Assembly: GCA_964657565.1 (NCBI GenBank)
Contig: CAZZVQ010000029.1
Span: 1-43,473, forward strand
Length of the DNA: 43,473 nt
Source of the DNA: JAVVHH01 sp964657565
GTDB lineage: Bacteria > Pseudomonadota > Alphaproteobacteria > Acetobacterales > Acetobacteraceae
Direction of reading: 5' to 3'
Under the pieces are notes generated by a model, which made no database searches, was not told the DNA's origin, and saw only the letters and a list, made by a program, of their open reading frames with translations. Position 1 is the first letter of the stretch; each line of letters opens with the position of its first letter. A program made the translations under genes and the position numbers. Of this stretch, positions 1 to 8,763 are shown in pieces.

Positions 1-742
1 CGAACGCGACGATGGAGGCGCCGCTGCCGGCGAGGCGGGCGAGATACCAGGCGGCCTCGGCCGGCACGTTGGCGGACCAGACGACCAGGAACTGGCCGAA
101 GTGCAGGAACAGCCACGCCGCGGCCAGCAGCCCGAGCAGCAGCCCGGCGCCACCGGGCAGCCGGGCGCCGGCATCGGTGCCGACGGCCACGATGAACCCG
201 GCCATGGCGCCGGCAAGCGCCATCTGACCGGCGATCAGCAGCAAGCCCACCAGCGACGATCCAAGCCCGGGTTGCGGCGCCAGCAGCCAGTCGAACCCGA
301 GCACCGTCCCGAGAAACAGGCTCAGCAGCAGCCCGAAGGCGGCCGATCGCCGCCTTGGCCGGCGCGGCGTGATCCGGAACAGCACGGCCAGCGACGAGAG
401 CACCATCAGGCTGCCCCCGTCGCGTAGCGCGAGCGTGTGCGGCGCGGTCCACCATTCCGGAAGGCCCGGACCGGCGAACAGGCCGGAGAGCCCCCCCAGC
501 AGCGGCAGCGCGAACAGCGTGCCGAGCGGCAGCAGCGGCAGCATGGCCCGCAGCACCGGCAGCAGCGGCGAACCGACGGCCCCGGCGCCCTCCATCGCCA
601 TGACGATCGGCAGCGCGCCCATCGGCACCCCGATCCAGAACAACCACGCCGCGAAATAGCCGGGCATCGACCCGGCCAGCGCCCACCACGCCACCGCGGC
701 GAGCAATCCCAGCAAGAGGAGGACGATCGCCGACCGGGTCAT
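1..742 (-). CDS. actF: Alternative complex III subunit ActF (partial, C-terminus off the left edge)
   Basis: This is a polytopic membrane subunit of alternative complex III (ACIII), the quinol:electron-acceptor oxidoreductase that replaces cytochrome bc1 in some bacteria. The reading frame starts at ATG 742, sharing ATGA with the actE stop, and is open to base 1, giving about 247 residues. The visible part is almost entirely hydrophobic: an N-terminal helix (about residues 5-22), then helices near 28-50, 65-90, 135-155, 165-190 and 200-225. It has no heme or Fe-S motif. ActF is normally around 400 residues, so a large part is missing here because of the window edge. The call rests on topology and on its place as last gene of the act operon; similarity alone would be weak. 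Confidence 0.8.
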   Translation of the reverse strand, partial: MTRSAIVLLLLGLLAAVAWWALAGSMPGYFAAWLFWIGVPMGALPIVMAMEGAGAVGSPLLPVLRAMLPLLPLGTLFALPLLGGLSGLFAGPGLPEWWTAPHTLALRDGGSLMVLSSLAVLFRITPRRPRRRSAAFGLLLSLFLGTVLGFDWLLAPQPGLGSSLVGLLLIAGQMALAGAMAGFIVAVGTDAGARLPGGAGLLLGLLAAAWLFLHFGQFLVVWSANVPAEAAWYLARLAGSGASIVAF

Positions 743-1269
743 CGCGCCGCGTCCAGTTCGGCCCGCAGCTCCGGCGGCAGGCTGGCGACGGCGGTGTTCT
801 GGCTGCGCTGCAGGGCGCGGATATAGGCGATGATGGCCCAGCGATCGGGCGGCGCGACGCGGGTGTCGAACGGATACATCGCGCCATAGCCCTTGGTGAT
901 GGCGTCGTAGAACACCTTGTTGTCGGCGGTGCGGAGCGAGCCCTCGGTGAACGAGGGCGGCTGCGGGAAGCCGCGCTGCACGATCATGCCGCCGCCGTGG
1001 CCGGCGCGGCCGTGACAAGGAGTGCAGAAGATCTCGAACCGCTCATGGCCGCGCTCGAGCAAAGCGGCCGTCACCACGGGGGGCGCCGGCACCTCGGCCT
1101 GGTACGGGGTGCGCGCGACGGTGCCGGCGGGCGGGTGCAGCATGGCGGTGCCGTTGGCGAAGAAGCTGTTCTGGTTCCAGTTTCGGTAATAGCGCTGGGC
1201 ATACATGTCCGCGCGCTTGCAGCCGGCCAGCAGCGTGATGGCGGCGAGCAGGACCAGGACCGGCCTCAC
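739..1269 (-). CDS. actE: Alternative complex III subunit ActE, monoheme cytochrome c lipoprotein
   Basis: This is a membrane-anchored monoheme cytochrome c of ACIII that passes electrons within or out of the complex. The protein has 176 residues. A lipoprotein signal ends in LAGC (Cys17), so the mature protein should be a periplasm-facing lipoprotein. One heme-binding CTPCH lies at residues 82-86, followed by a Gly-rich loop; Met131 (GYGAMYPF) is a likely distal heme ligand. The start is GTG at 1269, giving a GTGA overlap with the actD stop, and the stop overlaps the actF ATG, so translation is probably coupled. Length and fold fit the family. Confidence 0.9.
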   Translation of the reverse strand: MRPVLVLLAAITLLAGCKRADMYAQRYYRNWNQNSFFANGTAMLHPPAGTVARTPYQAEVPAPPVVTAALLERGHERFEIFCTPCHGRAGHGGGMIVQRGFPQPPSFTEGSLRTADNKVFYDAITKGYGAMYPFDTRVAPPDRWAIIAYIRALQRSQNTAVASLPPELRAELDAAR

Positions 1270-1826
1270 CGCGGCACCCGGTGGATGGCGTTGGGGCGGG
1301 ACGGCAGCATGGCGAAGACGGCCTCGACCGCATCGGCGTCGAAATCGTCGTCACGGGCCTCGACGGCGACGAAGAAGCGGTCGGCGGTGACGCGGGTGAA
1401 GTTGCGGATGTTGAACGCCGGGTGGTTCAGCCGCGGCAGGCGGCTCATCAGCAGCATCAGCGCATAGACGACCGCCGCGCCGAGAAAGCCGCCGAAGGCG
1501 ACGCTCGGGACGACGAAGGCCGGCCAGGAGAACGTCGGCCGGCCGCCGATGTCGAAGCGGTAGCCCCAGATGGTGCCGTAGGTGCACAGGGCGAACATGG
1601 CCGCGGTGCCCGCGATCGCGGCGGCCAAGGCGAACGGATAGACCGGCCGGGTCGAGAGGCCGAGCGCCTCGGGCGCGCCCTCGACCGGGACCGGCGAGAA
1701 GGCATCGAGTCGGCCGAACCCGCGGGATTTGAGCGAGTGGATCGCCGAGAGCATCGCCTCGGGCGTGTCGAACTCGGCCGATACGCCCCAGAGCGGGGCG
1801 CCGGAACGGTGCTTGGGCTCAGCCAT
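1266..1826 (-). CDS. actD: Alternative complex III subunit ActD (DUF3341 family)
   Basis: This is a membrane subunit of ACIII belonging to the DUF3341 family. The 186-residue protein has a soluble N-terminal domain containing a WGVSAEFDTPEAML segment typical of the family, then two membrane helices at about residues 64-88 and 101-127, and a cytoplasmic tail. It carries no cofactor motifs, which is expected for ActD. It starts 8 bases inside the end of actC, and its stop shares bases with the GTG of actE. The position between the NrfD-like ActC and the cytochrome ActE is the standard act order. Confidence 0.92.
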   Translation of the reverse strand: MAEPKHRSGAPLWGVSAEFDTPEAMLSAIHSLKSRGFGRLDAFSPVPVEGAPEALGLSTRPVYPFALAAAIAGTAAMFALCTYGTIWGYRFDIGGRPTFSWPAFVVPSVAFGGFLGAAVVYALMLLMSRLPRLNHPAFNIRNFTRVTADRFFVAVEARDDDFDADAVEAVFAMLPSRPNAIHRVPR

Positions 1827-3195
1827 GCTTGGCCACCGGCAACAGCCAGCGCAGGTTCACGATGGAGATCACCGGCACGTAGCGGAGCGCCAACAGGAAC
1901 AGGAACAGGAACAGCCCGGCGGTGCCGACGAAGGTCGCCATGCCGATCGCGCTGATCGCATAGGGGTGCGAGGCGGCGGGCAGGAAGTCCTGCTGCAGGG
2001 TGATGACGATCAGCATGAAATGGTCGCACCAGGCTCCGAACGCGACGAGGATGCCGACGGCGCCAAGCAAAGTCCCCGAGCGGCGGAACGCCGGGATCCA
2101 GAACAGCTGCGGCGGGATCACCGAACACAGGATACCGCCCCAGGTGGCCCAGGCGTGCGCACCATGCAGGCGCCTCGTCATGACGCCTTGGTCGAAGGCG
2201 GAGCCGAACAGGGCGGTGGCGCCGAATGAACAGGCGTCGCAATAGAGGAACAGGATCGACAGCGCGAGCATCAGCCAAGCCAGCAGGTCGACATGGCGCG
2301 GCGTGATCAGCGTCCGGTACGGCAGCACGAAGCGGATGACGGCGAACAACGTGCTGGTGACAGCGAGGCCGGAGAGCAGCGCGCCGACGATGTAGGTCAC
2401 GGGCAGCATCGGGTCGTGCCAGCCGGGTTCGACGGTGCCGGCGAACATGAGGGCGGCGCCGGTCTGCAGCGACAGGACCACGATGAGGCCGAGCACGGCG
2501 ATGGCGCGATACGAGTGCTCCCAGCGCTGCCAATGCGTCACCGAGCCGCGCCAGCCGAGGGCGGGGATGCCGTAGAGTTGCGCCTTGAGCCGGCGCCACG
2601 AATCGCCGGGCTTGCCGGCGTCCGCATCCATCAGCTCGATCGCCCGGTCGCGCATCGCGGCTAGGTCGGGGATCAGCCCGGTGAACCAGAACAGGAAGGC
2701 GGTGCCGAGGAAGGAGAAGATGTCGATCGCGTCCCAGAACAGCGGGCTGCGGACCTGCGGCCACAGCAGGAAGGTGTTGGGATACGGCAGGGTCCAATAA
2801 AAGAACCAGGGCCGGCCGAGATGGATGATCGGATACAGCCCGGCGGCGCACACGCCCAGCAGCGCGACCGTCTCGGCCAGGCGGTTGACCGCGCCGCGCC
2901 ATTCCGCCCCGAGCAGCAGCAACAATGCCGAGACGGCGAGGCTGCCGGTGGCAACGCCGATCCACCAATCGTAACCGACGATATCGAGCGCCCAAGTAAC
3001 CGGGACGTTGTTGCCCCAGACGCCGACGCCTTCGTAGAGCAGCCAGAAGACGCTCGCCGCGAGCACGCCGACCAGGCCGAGGGCGACGCCGAACGCGATC
3101 CACCAGCGCCAGCGGGCCTGGTGCTCGAGCGTGACGGTGGTGACCAGGCGGCCGGCGCTGGCCCACTCGCGCCTGGTCTGCACGAGCTCGCTCAT
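1819..3195 (-). CDS. actC: Alternative complex III subunit ActC (NrfD/PsrC-like quinol-interacting membrane protein)
   Basis: This is the large integral membrane subunit of ACIII (458 residues, about ten helices) of the NrfD/PsrC family, which forms a quinol-binding site next to the Fe-S subunit ActB. The frame is open further upstream, but ATG 3195 (MSELVQT) is chosen because it forms an ATGA overlap with the actB stop, and the upstream residues are only a shadow of ActB. Recognisable stretches include GRPWFFYWTLPYPN and HAWATWGGILCSV. It is co-transcribed with actABDEF. Confidence 0.93.
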   Translation of the reverse strand: MSELVQTRREWASAGRLVTTVTLEHQARWRWWIAFGVALGLVGVLAASVFWLLYEGVGVWGNNVPVTWALDIVGYDWWIGVATGSLAVSALLLLLGAEWRGAVNRLAETVALLGVCAAGLYPIIHLGRPWFFYWTLPYPNTFLLWPQVRSPLFWDAIDIFSFLGTAFLFWFTGLIPDLAAMRDRAIELMDADAGKPGDSWRRLKAQLYGIPALGWRGSVTHWQRWEHSYRAIAVLGLIVVLSLQTGAALMFAGTVEPGWHDPMLPVTYIVGALLSGLAVTSTLFAVIRFVLPYRTLITPRHVDLLAWLMLALSILFLYCDACSFGATALFGSAFDQGVMTRRLHGAHAWATWGGILCSVIPPQLFWIPAFRRSGTLLGAVGILVAFGAWCDHFMLIVITLQQDFLPAASHPYAISAIGMATFVGTAGLFLFLFLLALRYVPVISIVNLRWLLPVAKHG

Positions 3196-6044
3196 CCCGC
3201 CGGATCCGCCGCCGCGCGGGCGGCGAGATAGCTGGTGCGCGGCTTGGTGTTGAGCTCGCCGAGCAGGGCGTAGTTGCGATCGTCGGCGCGGGCGTGGGCG
3301 ACGGCGCTGGCGGGGTCGGCGAGGTTGCCGAAGCTGATCGCCCGGGTCGGGCAGGCGCCCTGGCAGGCGGTGCGGACGGCGCCGTCGAGGATCGGCGTGT
3401 TGGCCCTGTGCGCGTCGATGCGGGCGTTCTCGATGCGCTGGACGCAGTAGGTGCATTTCTCCATCACGCCACGGGCACGGACGGTGACTTCCGGATTGCG
3501 CATCAGCTCGATGGTGGGCGCCGCGCCGGCGGAGTAGTCGAGGTAGTTGAAATGCCGCACCTTGTAGGGGCAGTAGCCGGAGCAGGCGCGGGTGCCGACG
3601 CAGCGGTTGTAGACCATGAGGTTGAGCCCCTCGCTATCGTGCAGCGTGGCCTCGACCGGACAGCCGACCTCGCAGGGGGCGTTCTCGCAATGCATGCAGG
3701 GAACCGGCTGGAACCGGGTATGCGGCGTTTCGGGCGGCCCTTCGTAGTAGCGGTCGACCCGCAGCCAGTGCATCTCGCGTCCGAGCGCGACCTGTTCCTT
3801 GCCGACCACGGCGATGTTGTTCTCGCTCTGGCAGGCGACGACGCAGGCGTTGCAGCCGATGCAGGCATCGAGGTCGATCACCATGCCCCATTGCTGGGTG
3901 CCCTCCAGCGGGCGCCGCTCGGGATAGAGGCTGGGCAGGTTCCAACTCGCGGTCTCGCCGACGGGAGCGGCGCCCTCGTGCTGGACGCGGACGAAGTCGT
4001 GGCCCTCCATGGTGTCATGGTCTTGGGTGGTGGCGAGCGTGGTGGTGCGGCCGGTCTTGCCGAGCACGGCGCCGATCAGGACCCAGGCGTCGCCGGCGTC
4101 GCGGAGGGTGGCGGCGTTGTAGCCGAGGCCGTCGCACAGCAGGCCGGGGGTCTGCCGGCCATAGCCGAGCGTGGCGCCGACGGTGTGGTCGGCTTGGCCG
4201 GGCAGCACCCAGATGGGCCCGTCGACATGGCGGCCGCCGACCTCGAGCGAGGCGACGTCGCCGGTCTTGAAGCCTTCGCGGACGGCCAGCGCGGGCGAGA
4301 CGGTCAGGACGTTGTCCCAAACGAGCTTGGTCAGCGGTTTCGGCAGTTCCTGCAGCCAGGCGTTGTTGGCGTTGCCGCCGTTATAGAGCGTCGCGTCCGG
4401 ACGGATGACGACGACCAGTCCGTCCGGCGATGCCGGGGCGGGTTGGGGCGCCGTCACCGTCGCCACAACGGGCGGTAGCGCGGTGTCCGGCACGACGCCG
4501 TCGCGCAGCATGGCGTCCCAGCGCGGCTTGAATACCGCGTCGTCGTCGCTGCCCTGGTAATGGCGTTGCAGCAGGTCGCGGGCGGTGCCCGGCGCGTCGT
4601 CGATCAGCATCGACAGGATTTCGCTCGGGGTCCGGCCCTCGTAGAGCGGCGAGATGGTCGGCTGCGCGAGGGTGATGGTGCCGTCGGCGGCGCGGGCATC
4701 GCCCCAGGATTCGAGCGTATGCTGCAGCGGCAGGTGCCAGTCGCAGCGCAACGCGGTCTCGTCGACGTAGAGCCCGGCGTGGACGCGCAGTTTGACCTGC
4801 GACAGCGCGTCGGCGAAGCCGAGCGAGCCCGGCGCGTCATAGACCGGGTTCACGTCGACCATCATCAGCGTGTCGACGGCGCCTTTGCGCATCGCGTCGG
4901 TCAGGTCGGCGAGCGGCAGCCCGGTGGCAACCACCGGCGCGGTGTGGAACACCGTCTTGCCGGTATTGCCGAGCGCGTCGTTCAGGCGATGCACGGCCTC
5001 GGCAAGCGCCGGCGAGGCCGTCTTGCCGGCCGTGACCAGGCTGGTGCCGCGGTTCTGCCGAAGGGCGGCGGCCACGGTCGCGCGCCATTGGCCGAGCGGG
5101 CTGGGATCGGCGCCGGGGGTCGCATCGAGCAGGCCCGTGGCCAGCGCCACCAACTCGGCCGGGGTCGCGGCGATCGGGTGGTCGGCCTTCGCCGACGTCA
5201 GATTCGGGATCGAGGCGGCGGCGTAGAGCGCCAGCAGCGGACCGTTCGCCGCGCTGGCTTGCCGGGCCGTGATCCAGTCCCGCGCTTGGCCGATCTGATC
5301 GGGGCTGCCGTCGAGGAAGTCGCCGTCGAGCGAGACGATCACGCGGGCGGCGTCGAACCGGTAGCGGGTCTCCAACGGCTGACCGAACGCGTTGACGGTG
5401 CCGGCATAGCGGTGCGAGCCGCCGGTGGCGGAGTGCGTATACCACTTGGCCTTCGGCATCATCGCCAGCGTCGCCTGGAGCTGGGCCAGGAAGCTCGGCG
5501 AGGTCAGCGGGCCCGTCAGGATGTGCAGCCCCTCCCCGCCCGCCTGGTGCAGCTCGGACCATTTGCCGAGGAAGCGGCCGCGAAAGGCCTGCCAGGACGA
5601 CGCCTTGCCGAGATAGCGCACGGTCTGCGAGCGCAGCGGGTCGTAGAGGTCCAGCACGCTGCCCTGCGCCCAGATATCGGTGCCGCCACGGCTCCAGGGA
5701 TGGTCCGGGTTGCCTTCCACCTTGATCGGGCGGGCGTTGCGGGTGTTGACGACGATGCCGTTGGCGAGGCCGTCCAGGACATGCATCGTCGCATACTCGA
5801 CCGACGCGCCGGGCTGGATGCGCAGTGGATTGTGCACATAGGGCACTTCCTGGGTGCGGCCGTCGGGCGGATCGTCGCATCCGGCCAGGCCCGCCATCGA
5901 GAGCGAGGCGGCCATGAGGCGGAGGAACTGCCGCCGGTCCGGGCCGGTGCACAGATCGGTCACGGCGGGAAATTCGCGTTCGACGAAGCGGCGGAACTCG
6001 GGCGTGTCGGCCTGATGCTCCGGGCTCAGCCACTGGCGCCTCAC
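3192..6044 (-). CDS. actB: Alternative complex III subunit ActB (molybdopterin-enzyme-like domain plus Fe-S domain)
   Basis: This is the extracytoplasmic electron-transfer subunit of ACIII, about 950 residues. The N-terminus carries a twin-arginine-type DRRQFLRL motif followed by MAGLAGC, which may act as a Tat/lipoprotein signal. The first two-thirds resembles molybdopterin oxidoreductases, a domain that in ActB proteins carries no Mo cofactor. The C-terminal part has four cysteine clusters: CIGCNACVVAC (about residue 726), CMHCENAPCEVGC (about 781), CVGTRACSGYC (about 814, with Thr where a Cys would be, as in ActB 3Fe-4S sites) and CTYC/CQGAC (about 860-895). Start: GTG 6044 gives a GTGA overlap with the actA stop; the open frame extends upstream across actA but has no family character there. 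Confidence 0.9.
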   Translation of the reverse strand: MRRQWLSPEHQADTPEFRRFVEREFPAVTDLCTGPDRRQFLRLMAASLSMAGLAGCDDPPDGRTQEVPYVHNPLRIQPGASVEYATMHVLDGLANGIVVNTRNARPIKVEGNPDHPWSRGGTDIWAQGSVLDLYDPLRSQTVRYLGKASSWQAFRGRFLGKWSELHQAGGEGLHILTGPLTSPSFLAQLQATLAMMPKAKWYTHSATGGSHRYAGTVNAFGQPLETRYRFDAARVIVSLDGDFLDGSPDQIGQARDWITARQASAANGPLLALYAAASIPNLTSAKADHPIAATPAELVALATGLLDATPGADPSPLGQWRATVAAALRQNRGTSLVTAGKTASPALAEAVHRLNDALGNTGKTVFHTAPVVATGLPLADLTDAMRKGAVDTLMMVDVNPVYDAPGSLGFADALSQVKLRVHAGLYVDETALRCDWHLPLQHTLESWGDARAADGTITLAQPTISPLYEGRTPSEILSMLIDDAPGTARDLLQRHYQGSDDDAVFKPRWDAMLRDGVVPDTALPPVVATVTAPQPAPASPDGLVVVIRPDATLYNGGNANNAWLQELPKPLTKLVWDNVLTVSPALAVREGFKTGDVASLEVGGRHVDGPIWVLPGQADHTVGATLGYGRQTPGLLCDGLGYNAATLRDAGDAWVLIGAVLGKTGRTTTLATTQDHDTMEGHDFVRVQHEGAAPVGETASWNLPSLYPERRPLEGTQQWGMVIDLDACIGCNACVVACQSENNIAVVGKEQVALGREMHWLRVDRYYEGPPETPHTRFQPVPCMHCENAPCEVGCPVEATLHDSEGLNLMVYNRCVGTRACSGYCPYKVRHFNYLDYSAGAAPTIELMRNPEVTVRARGVMEKCTYCVQRIENARIDAHRANTPILDGAVRTACQGACPTRAISFGNLADPASAVAHARADDRNYALLGELNTKPRTSYLAARAAADPAG

Positions 6045-6745
6045 CGGTGGCACACCGAGCAGTCGGTGAGTTGCTGCGGCCCGAGGATATGGTTCTGCTT
6101 GACCAGCGCCGGGCCCAGCGTCGCCTGGTTGGCCGGGGGCCGCCACTGCATGTTCCAGATCTCCTGGGCCGGGCGCACGAATTGCTCCGGGTTGCGGTGG
6201 CAGGTGAGGCAGAACTCCATGCGGAAGGATTGCGCCGCGTAGGTGAGCTGCATCTCGTTGACCGCCCCGTGGCAGGACGAGCAGCCGACGCCCTTGGCGA
6301 CGTGGATCGAGTGGTTGAAATAGACGTAATCCGGCAGCCGGTTGACCCGCACCCAGTGCAGCGGCGCGTTGTTGGCGAGGCTCTCGCGGACGGGTGCCAG
6401 CATGGCGGCCCCGGTCCAGATCTCGGAATGGCATGTCATGCAGGTCTGCGTCGGCGGCAGCCCGGCGGTCGCCTGCTGCTCGACCTGTTGGTGGCAGTTC
6501 CGGCAATCGATGCCGAGTTCGCCCGAATGGTGCTTATGGCTGAACGGCACCGGCTGCTCCGGGGCGACCCCGACGTTGCCGACGAAGTCGCCATAGGACC
6601 AGATCAGCGTGCCGAGGCCGCCGACCAGGATCGACAGCACGATCGCCCACAGGACCAGCCGCAGCACCGCATCGGCGCCCGGCGCGAACAATTGCTGCGC
6701 CGGCAGCGACCTGCGCCGGCTACCCGACGTCGTATCGCCCGGCAT
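6041..6745 (-). CDS. actA: Alternative complex III subunit ActA, pentaheme cytochrome c
   Basis: This is a periplasmic pentaheme cytochrome c of ACIII anchored by one N-terminal helix. The protein has 234 residues; a hydrophobic helix spans about 28-50. Five CXXCH heme sites are seen: CRNCH (81-85), CMTCH (102-106), CSSCH (155-159), CLTCH (179-183) and CSVCH (229-233). Additional His residues (HKHHSG near 70, HSIHVA near 145) can supply the second ligands. This five-heme pattern with one anchor is diagnostic of ActA. An AAGG Shine-Dalgarno-like run lies about six bases before ATG 6745. It is the first gene of actABCDEF. Confidence 0.95.
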   Translation of the reverse strand: MPGDTTSGSRRRSLPAQQLFAPGADAVLRLVLWAIVLSILVGGLGTLIWSYGDFVGNVGVAPEQPVPFSHKHHSGELGIDCRNCHQQVEQQATAGLPPTQTCMTCHSEIWTGAAMLAPVRESLANNAPLHWVRVNRLPDYVYFNHSIHVAKGVGCSSCHGAVNEMQLTYAAQSFRMEFCLTCHRNPEQFVRPAQEIWNMQWRPPANQATLGPALVKQNHILGPQQLTDCSVCHR

Positions 6746-6886
6746 CAGCCTTGACGGCTCGTCGGATAAGGGAGGCGGGCGTCATTGGGCATGTCCTCGG
6801 GGCACGATGGCTGATCACCCAACCCCGAGCAACAACACTCCGCATGAAGGTCGCTGATGTCCGATCAAATGCCGTTCAGGACCCGC
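6746..6886 (-). other. Intergenic region upstream of actA
   Basis: A 141-base spacer lies between the stop of the nitroreductase gene and actA on the same strand. It is the only place where an act-specific promoter could lie between these genes. No convincing -35/-10 pair, strong terminator hairpin or known operator was recognised by eye. It holds no gene. Confidence 0.5.
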
Positions 6887-7483
6887 TTAGCCCTTGAATT
6901 TGCCCTCGAAAACGGTCTCGGCCAGCTTCTTGCGGCCGCTCGGGACCTCGCGCCCCTGCAGCGCCTCGGGCAGGATCGACTTGTCGCCGAGCTTGCCGAT
7001 CGCCACCATCGCCTCGACGCTGTGGCCCTCGGTGAAGCCCAGTTCGGCGAAGGCGCGCTCCTTGTCGAAGCCGACCATGCCATGGGTGAACCAGCCGAGC
7101 TTGGTCGCCTGCAGCGCGAGGCTGGCCCAGCCGGACCCGGTGTCGAACGAGTGGCTCGGCGACGGCACCTTGGTGTCCTTGCCGGGGGGCAGCATCATCG
7201 AGTCGGACGCGATGACGAGCAGCGCCCCCGCGTTCTTGCACCAGCTCTGGTTGAATTCGACCAGCAGGCTGAGCAGGCTCTGGAAGGCCGGCGTGTCGCG
7301 CAAGGCGTAGACGTAGCGCCAGGGCTGCGAGTTGTAGGCCGATGGGGCCCACCGCGCGGCTTCGAGGATCTGCATGAGCACGGATTCCGGCAACGCCTCG
7401 CCGGTGAAGGCGCGCGGCGACCAGCGCTCGAGGAAGATGGGGTCGATCTCGTGGTCGGACGTGCGCGGGCCAACGGTTGTCAT
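6887..7483 (-). CDS. Nitroreductase family protein (FMN-dependent)
   Basis: This is a 198-residue flavoprotein of the nitroreductase superfamily, which uses FMN and NAD(P)H to reduce nitro compounds, quinones or similar substrates; the substrate here is unknown. The N-terminal ERWSPRAFTGE and AARWAPSAYNSQPWRYVY segments are the characteristic FMN-phosphate-binding and interface motifs. The C-terminal part (LGDKSILPEALQ) is also family-like. It starts at ATG 7483, 28 bases after nhaA on the same strand, so both may be co-transcribed. No signal peptide is seen, so it is likely cytoplasmic. Confidence 0.88.
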   Translation of the reverse strand: MTTVGPRTSDHEIDPIFLERWSPRAFTGEALPESVLMQILEAARWAPSAYNSQPWRYVYALRDTPAFQSLLSLLVEFNQSWCKNAGALLVIASDSMMLPPGKDTKVPSPSHSFDTGSGWASLALQATKLGWFTHGMVGFDKERAFAELGFTEGHSVEAMVAIGKLGDKSILPEALQGREVPSGRKKLAETVFEGKFKG

Positions 7484-7511
7484 TTGTCGCTCTCCTCGGA
7501 TTGGCCCCCTT

Positions 7512-8708
7512 CTACCGACGGGGTGCCGGGAGGGGAACCTCCCCGGCCGCCCGGCGCGTGGTGAGGGACAGGACGACGAGGCCGATGATGGCGGAGATGA
7601 TCGAGCCCACGAAGACGGCGAGCTTGACCTCGTCGCCGCGCGGCGAGGCGCGGAACGCCAGGTCGCCGATGAACAGGCTCATGGTGAAGCCGATGCCACA
7701 GAGGATGGCCCCGCCATAGAGTTGCTGCCGGGTCACGCCGGAGGGCAGCTGAGCCAGCTTCAGCCGGGCGGCGAGCATGACGGCGCCGAACACCCCGAGC
7801 TGCTTGCCCAGCACCAGCCCGGCCGCGGTGCCGAGCGCGAGCGTGTCGTGCCAGGCGTGGGGCGGCAACGCGCCGAAGCTCAGCCCGGCATTGGCCAGGC
7901 CGAACAGCGGCAGGATGGCGAAGGCGACCCATGGCTGCAGCGCGTGCTCGAGCCGCAGCGCCGGGCTGCGGTCGTCGCCGGACGGGATGACGAAGGCGAG
8001 CGCCACACCGGCCAAGGTCGCGTGCAGGCCGGAGCGGTAGACCAACACCCACAGGACTGCGCCGCCCACGAGATAGAGCGACAGGCTGCGGAAACCGGCG
8101 CGACTCGCGGCCCACATCAGGAACACTACCGCCGCGGCCGCCCCGAGCATGACGAGGTCGAGCGCGCTGGAATAGAACAGCGCGATGACCACGATGGCGC
8201 CGAGATCGTCGATGATGGCCAGCGCGGTGAGGAACACTTTCAACGCGATCGGCACCCGTGGGCCGAGCACGCTGAGCACCGCCAGCGCAAATGCGATATC
8301 GGTGGCGACAGGAACGGCCCAGCCGCGCATCAGCGCGCGGTCGTGATAGTTGAAGAGGGAGAAGATGATGGCAGGGACGATCATGCCGCCGATGGCCGCG
8401 ATCGCGGGAGCGGCGAGCCGGCTTGCCGAGGCGAGCTCGCCGACCGTCATCTCGCGCCGCAGCTCGAGCCCGACCAGCAGGAAGAAGATCGCCATCAGGC
8501 CGTCATTGATCCAGATATGGACGGTCATCGGGCCGAGACCGGCGTCGAACACGCGGTCGTACCAGTGCGCCGCCGGCGAGTTCGCCCAGATCAGCGCGAC
8601 GACGCCCGAGGTGATCAGCAGCGCGCCGCCGGCGCTCTCCGCGCGCAGGAAGCGGAGGAGCTCGGTCCAGGTTCTCGCCGAACCGGTCGCCGGTTTCAGG
8701 ATGGTCAT
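7512..8708 (-). CDS. nhaA: Na+/H+ antiporter NhaA
   Basis: This is an inner-membrane antiporter that expels Na+ in exchange for protons. At 398 residues it has the normal length, with about 12 helices. The adjacent ion-binding aspartates are seen in AIIDDLGAIVVIALFYS, and other family signatures are present (FFLLVGLELRREMTVGEL, VPVATDIAFALAVLS, GIGFTMSLFIGDLAF). An AAGGA Shine-Dalgarno sequence lies six bases before ATG 8708. It is divergent from the glycosyltransferase gene at 8764, with only 55 bases between them, and has no evident functional link to the act genes. Confidence 0.96.
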   Translation of the reverse strand: MTILKPATGSARTWTELLRFLRAESAGGALLITSGVVALIWANSPAAHWYDRVFDAGLGPMTVHIWINDGLMAIFFLLVGLELRREMTVGELASASRLAAPAIAAIGGMIVPAIIFSLFNYHDRALMRGWAVPVATDIAFALAVLSVLGPRVPIALKVFLTALAIIDDLGAIVVIALFYSSALDLVMLGAAAAVVFLMWAASRAGFRSLSLYLVGGAVLWVLVYRSGLHATLAGVALAFVIPSGDDRSPALRLEHALQPWVAFAILPLFGLANAGLSFGALPPHAWHDTLALGTAAGLVLGKQLGVFGAVMLAARLKLAQLPSGVTRQQLYGGAILCGIGFTMSLFIGDLAFRASPRGDEVKLAVFVGSIISAIIGLVVLSLTTRRAAGEVPLPAPRR

Positions 8709-8763
8709 TGGCTTCCTTGGTGGAGCGCGGCCACGATGGGCGTCCGCGTGAGGCCGGGACCCT

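Noticed and set aside
4560..6242. Long plus-strand open frame (560 codons) opposite actB and actA
   Set aside because: Its composition is dominated by Arg, Gly, Ala and Gln with no domain or membrane pattern, as expected for the antisense of a GC-rich gene; the minus strand carries clear ActA/ActB motifs.
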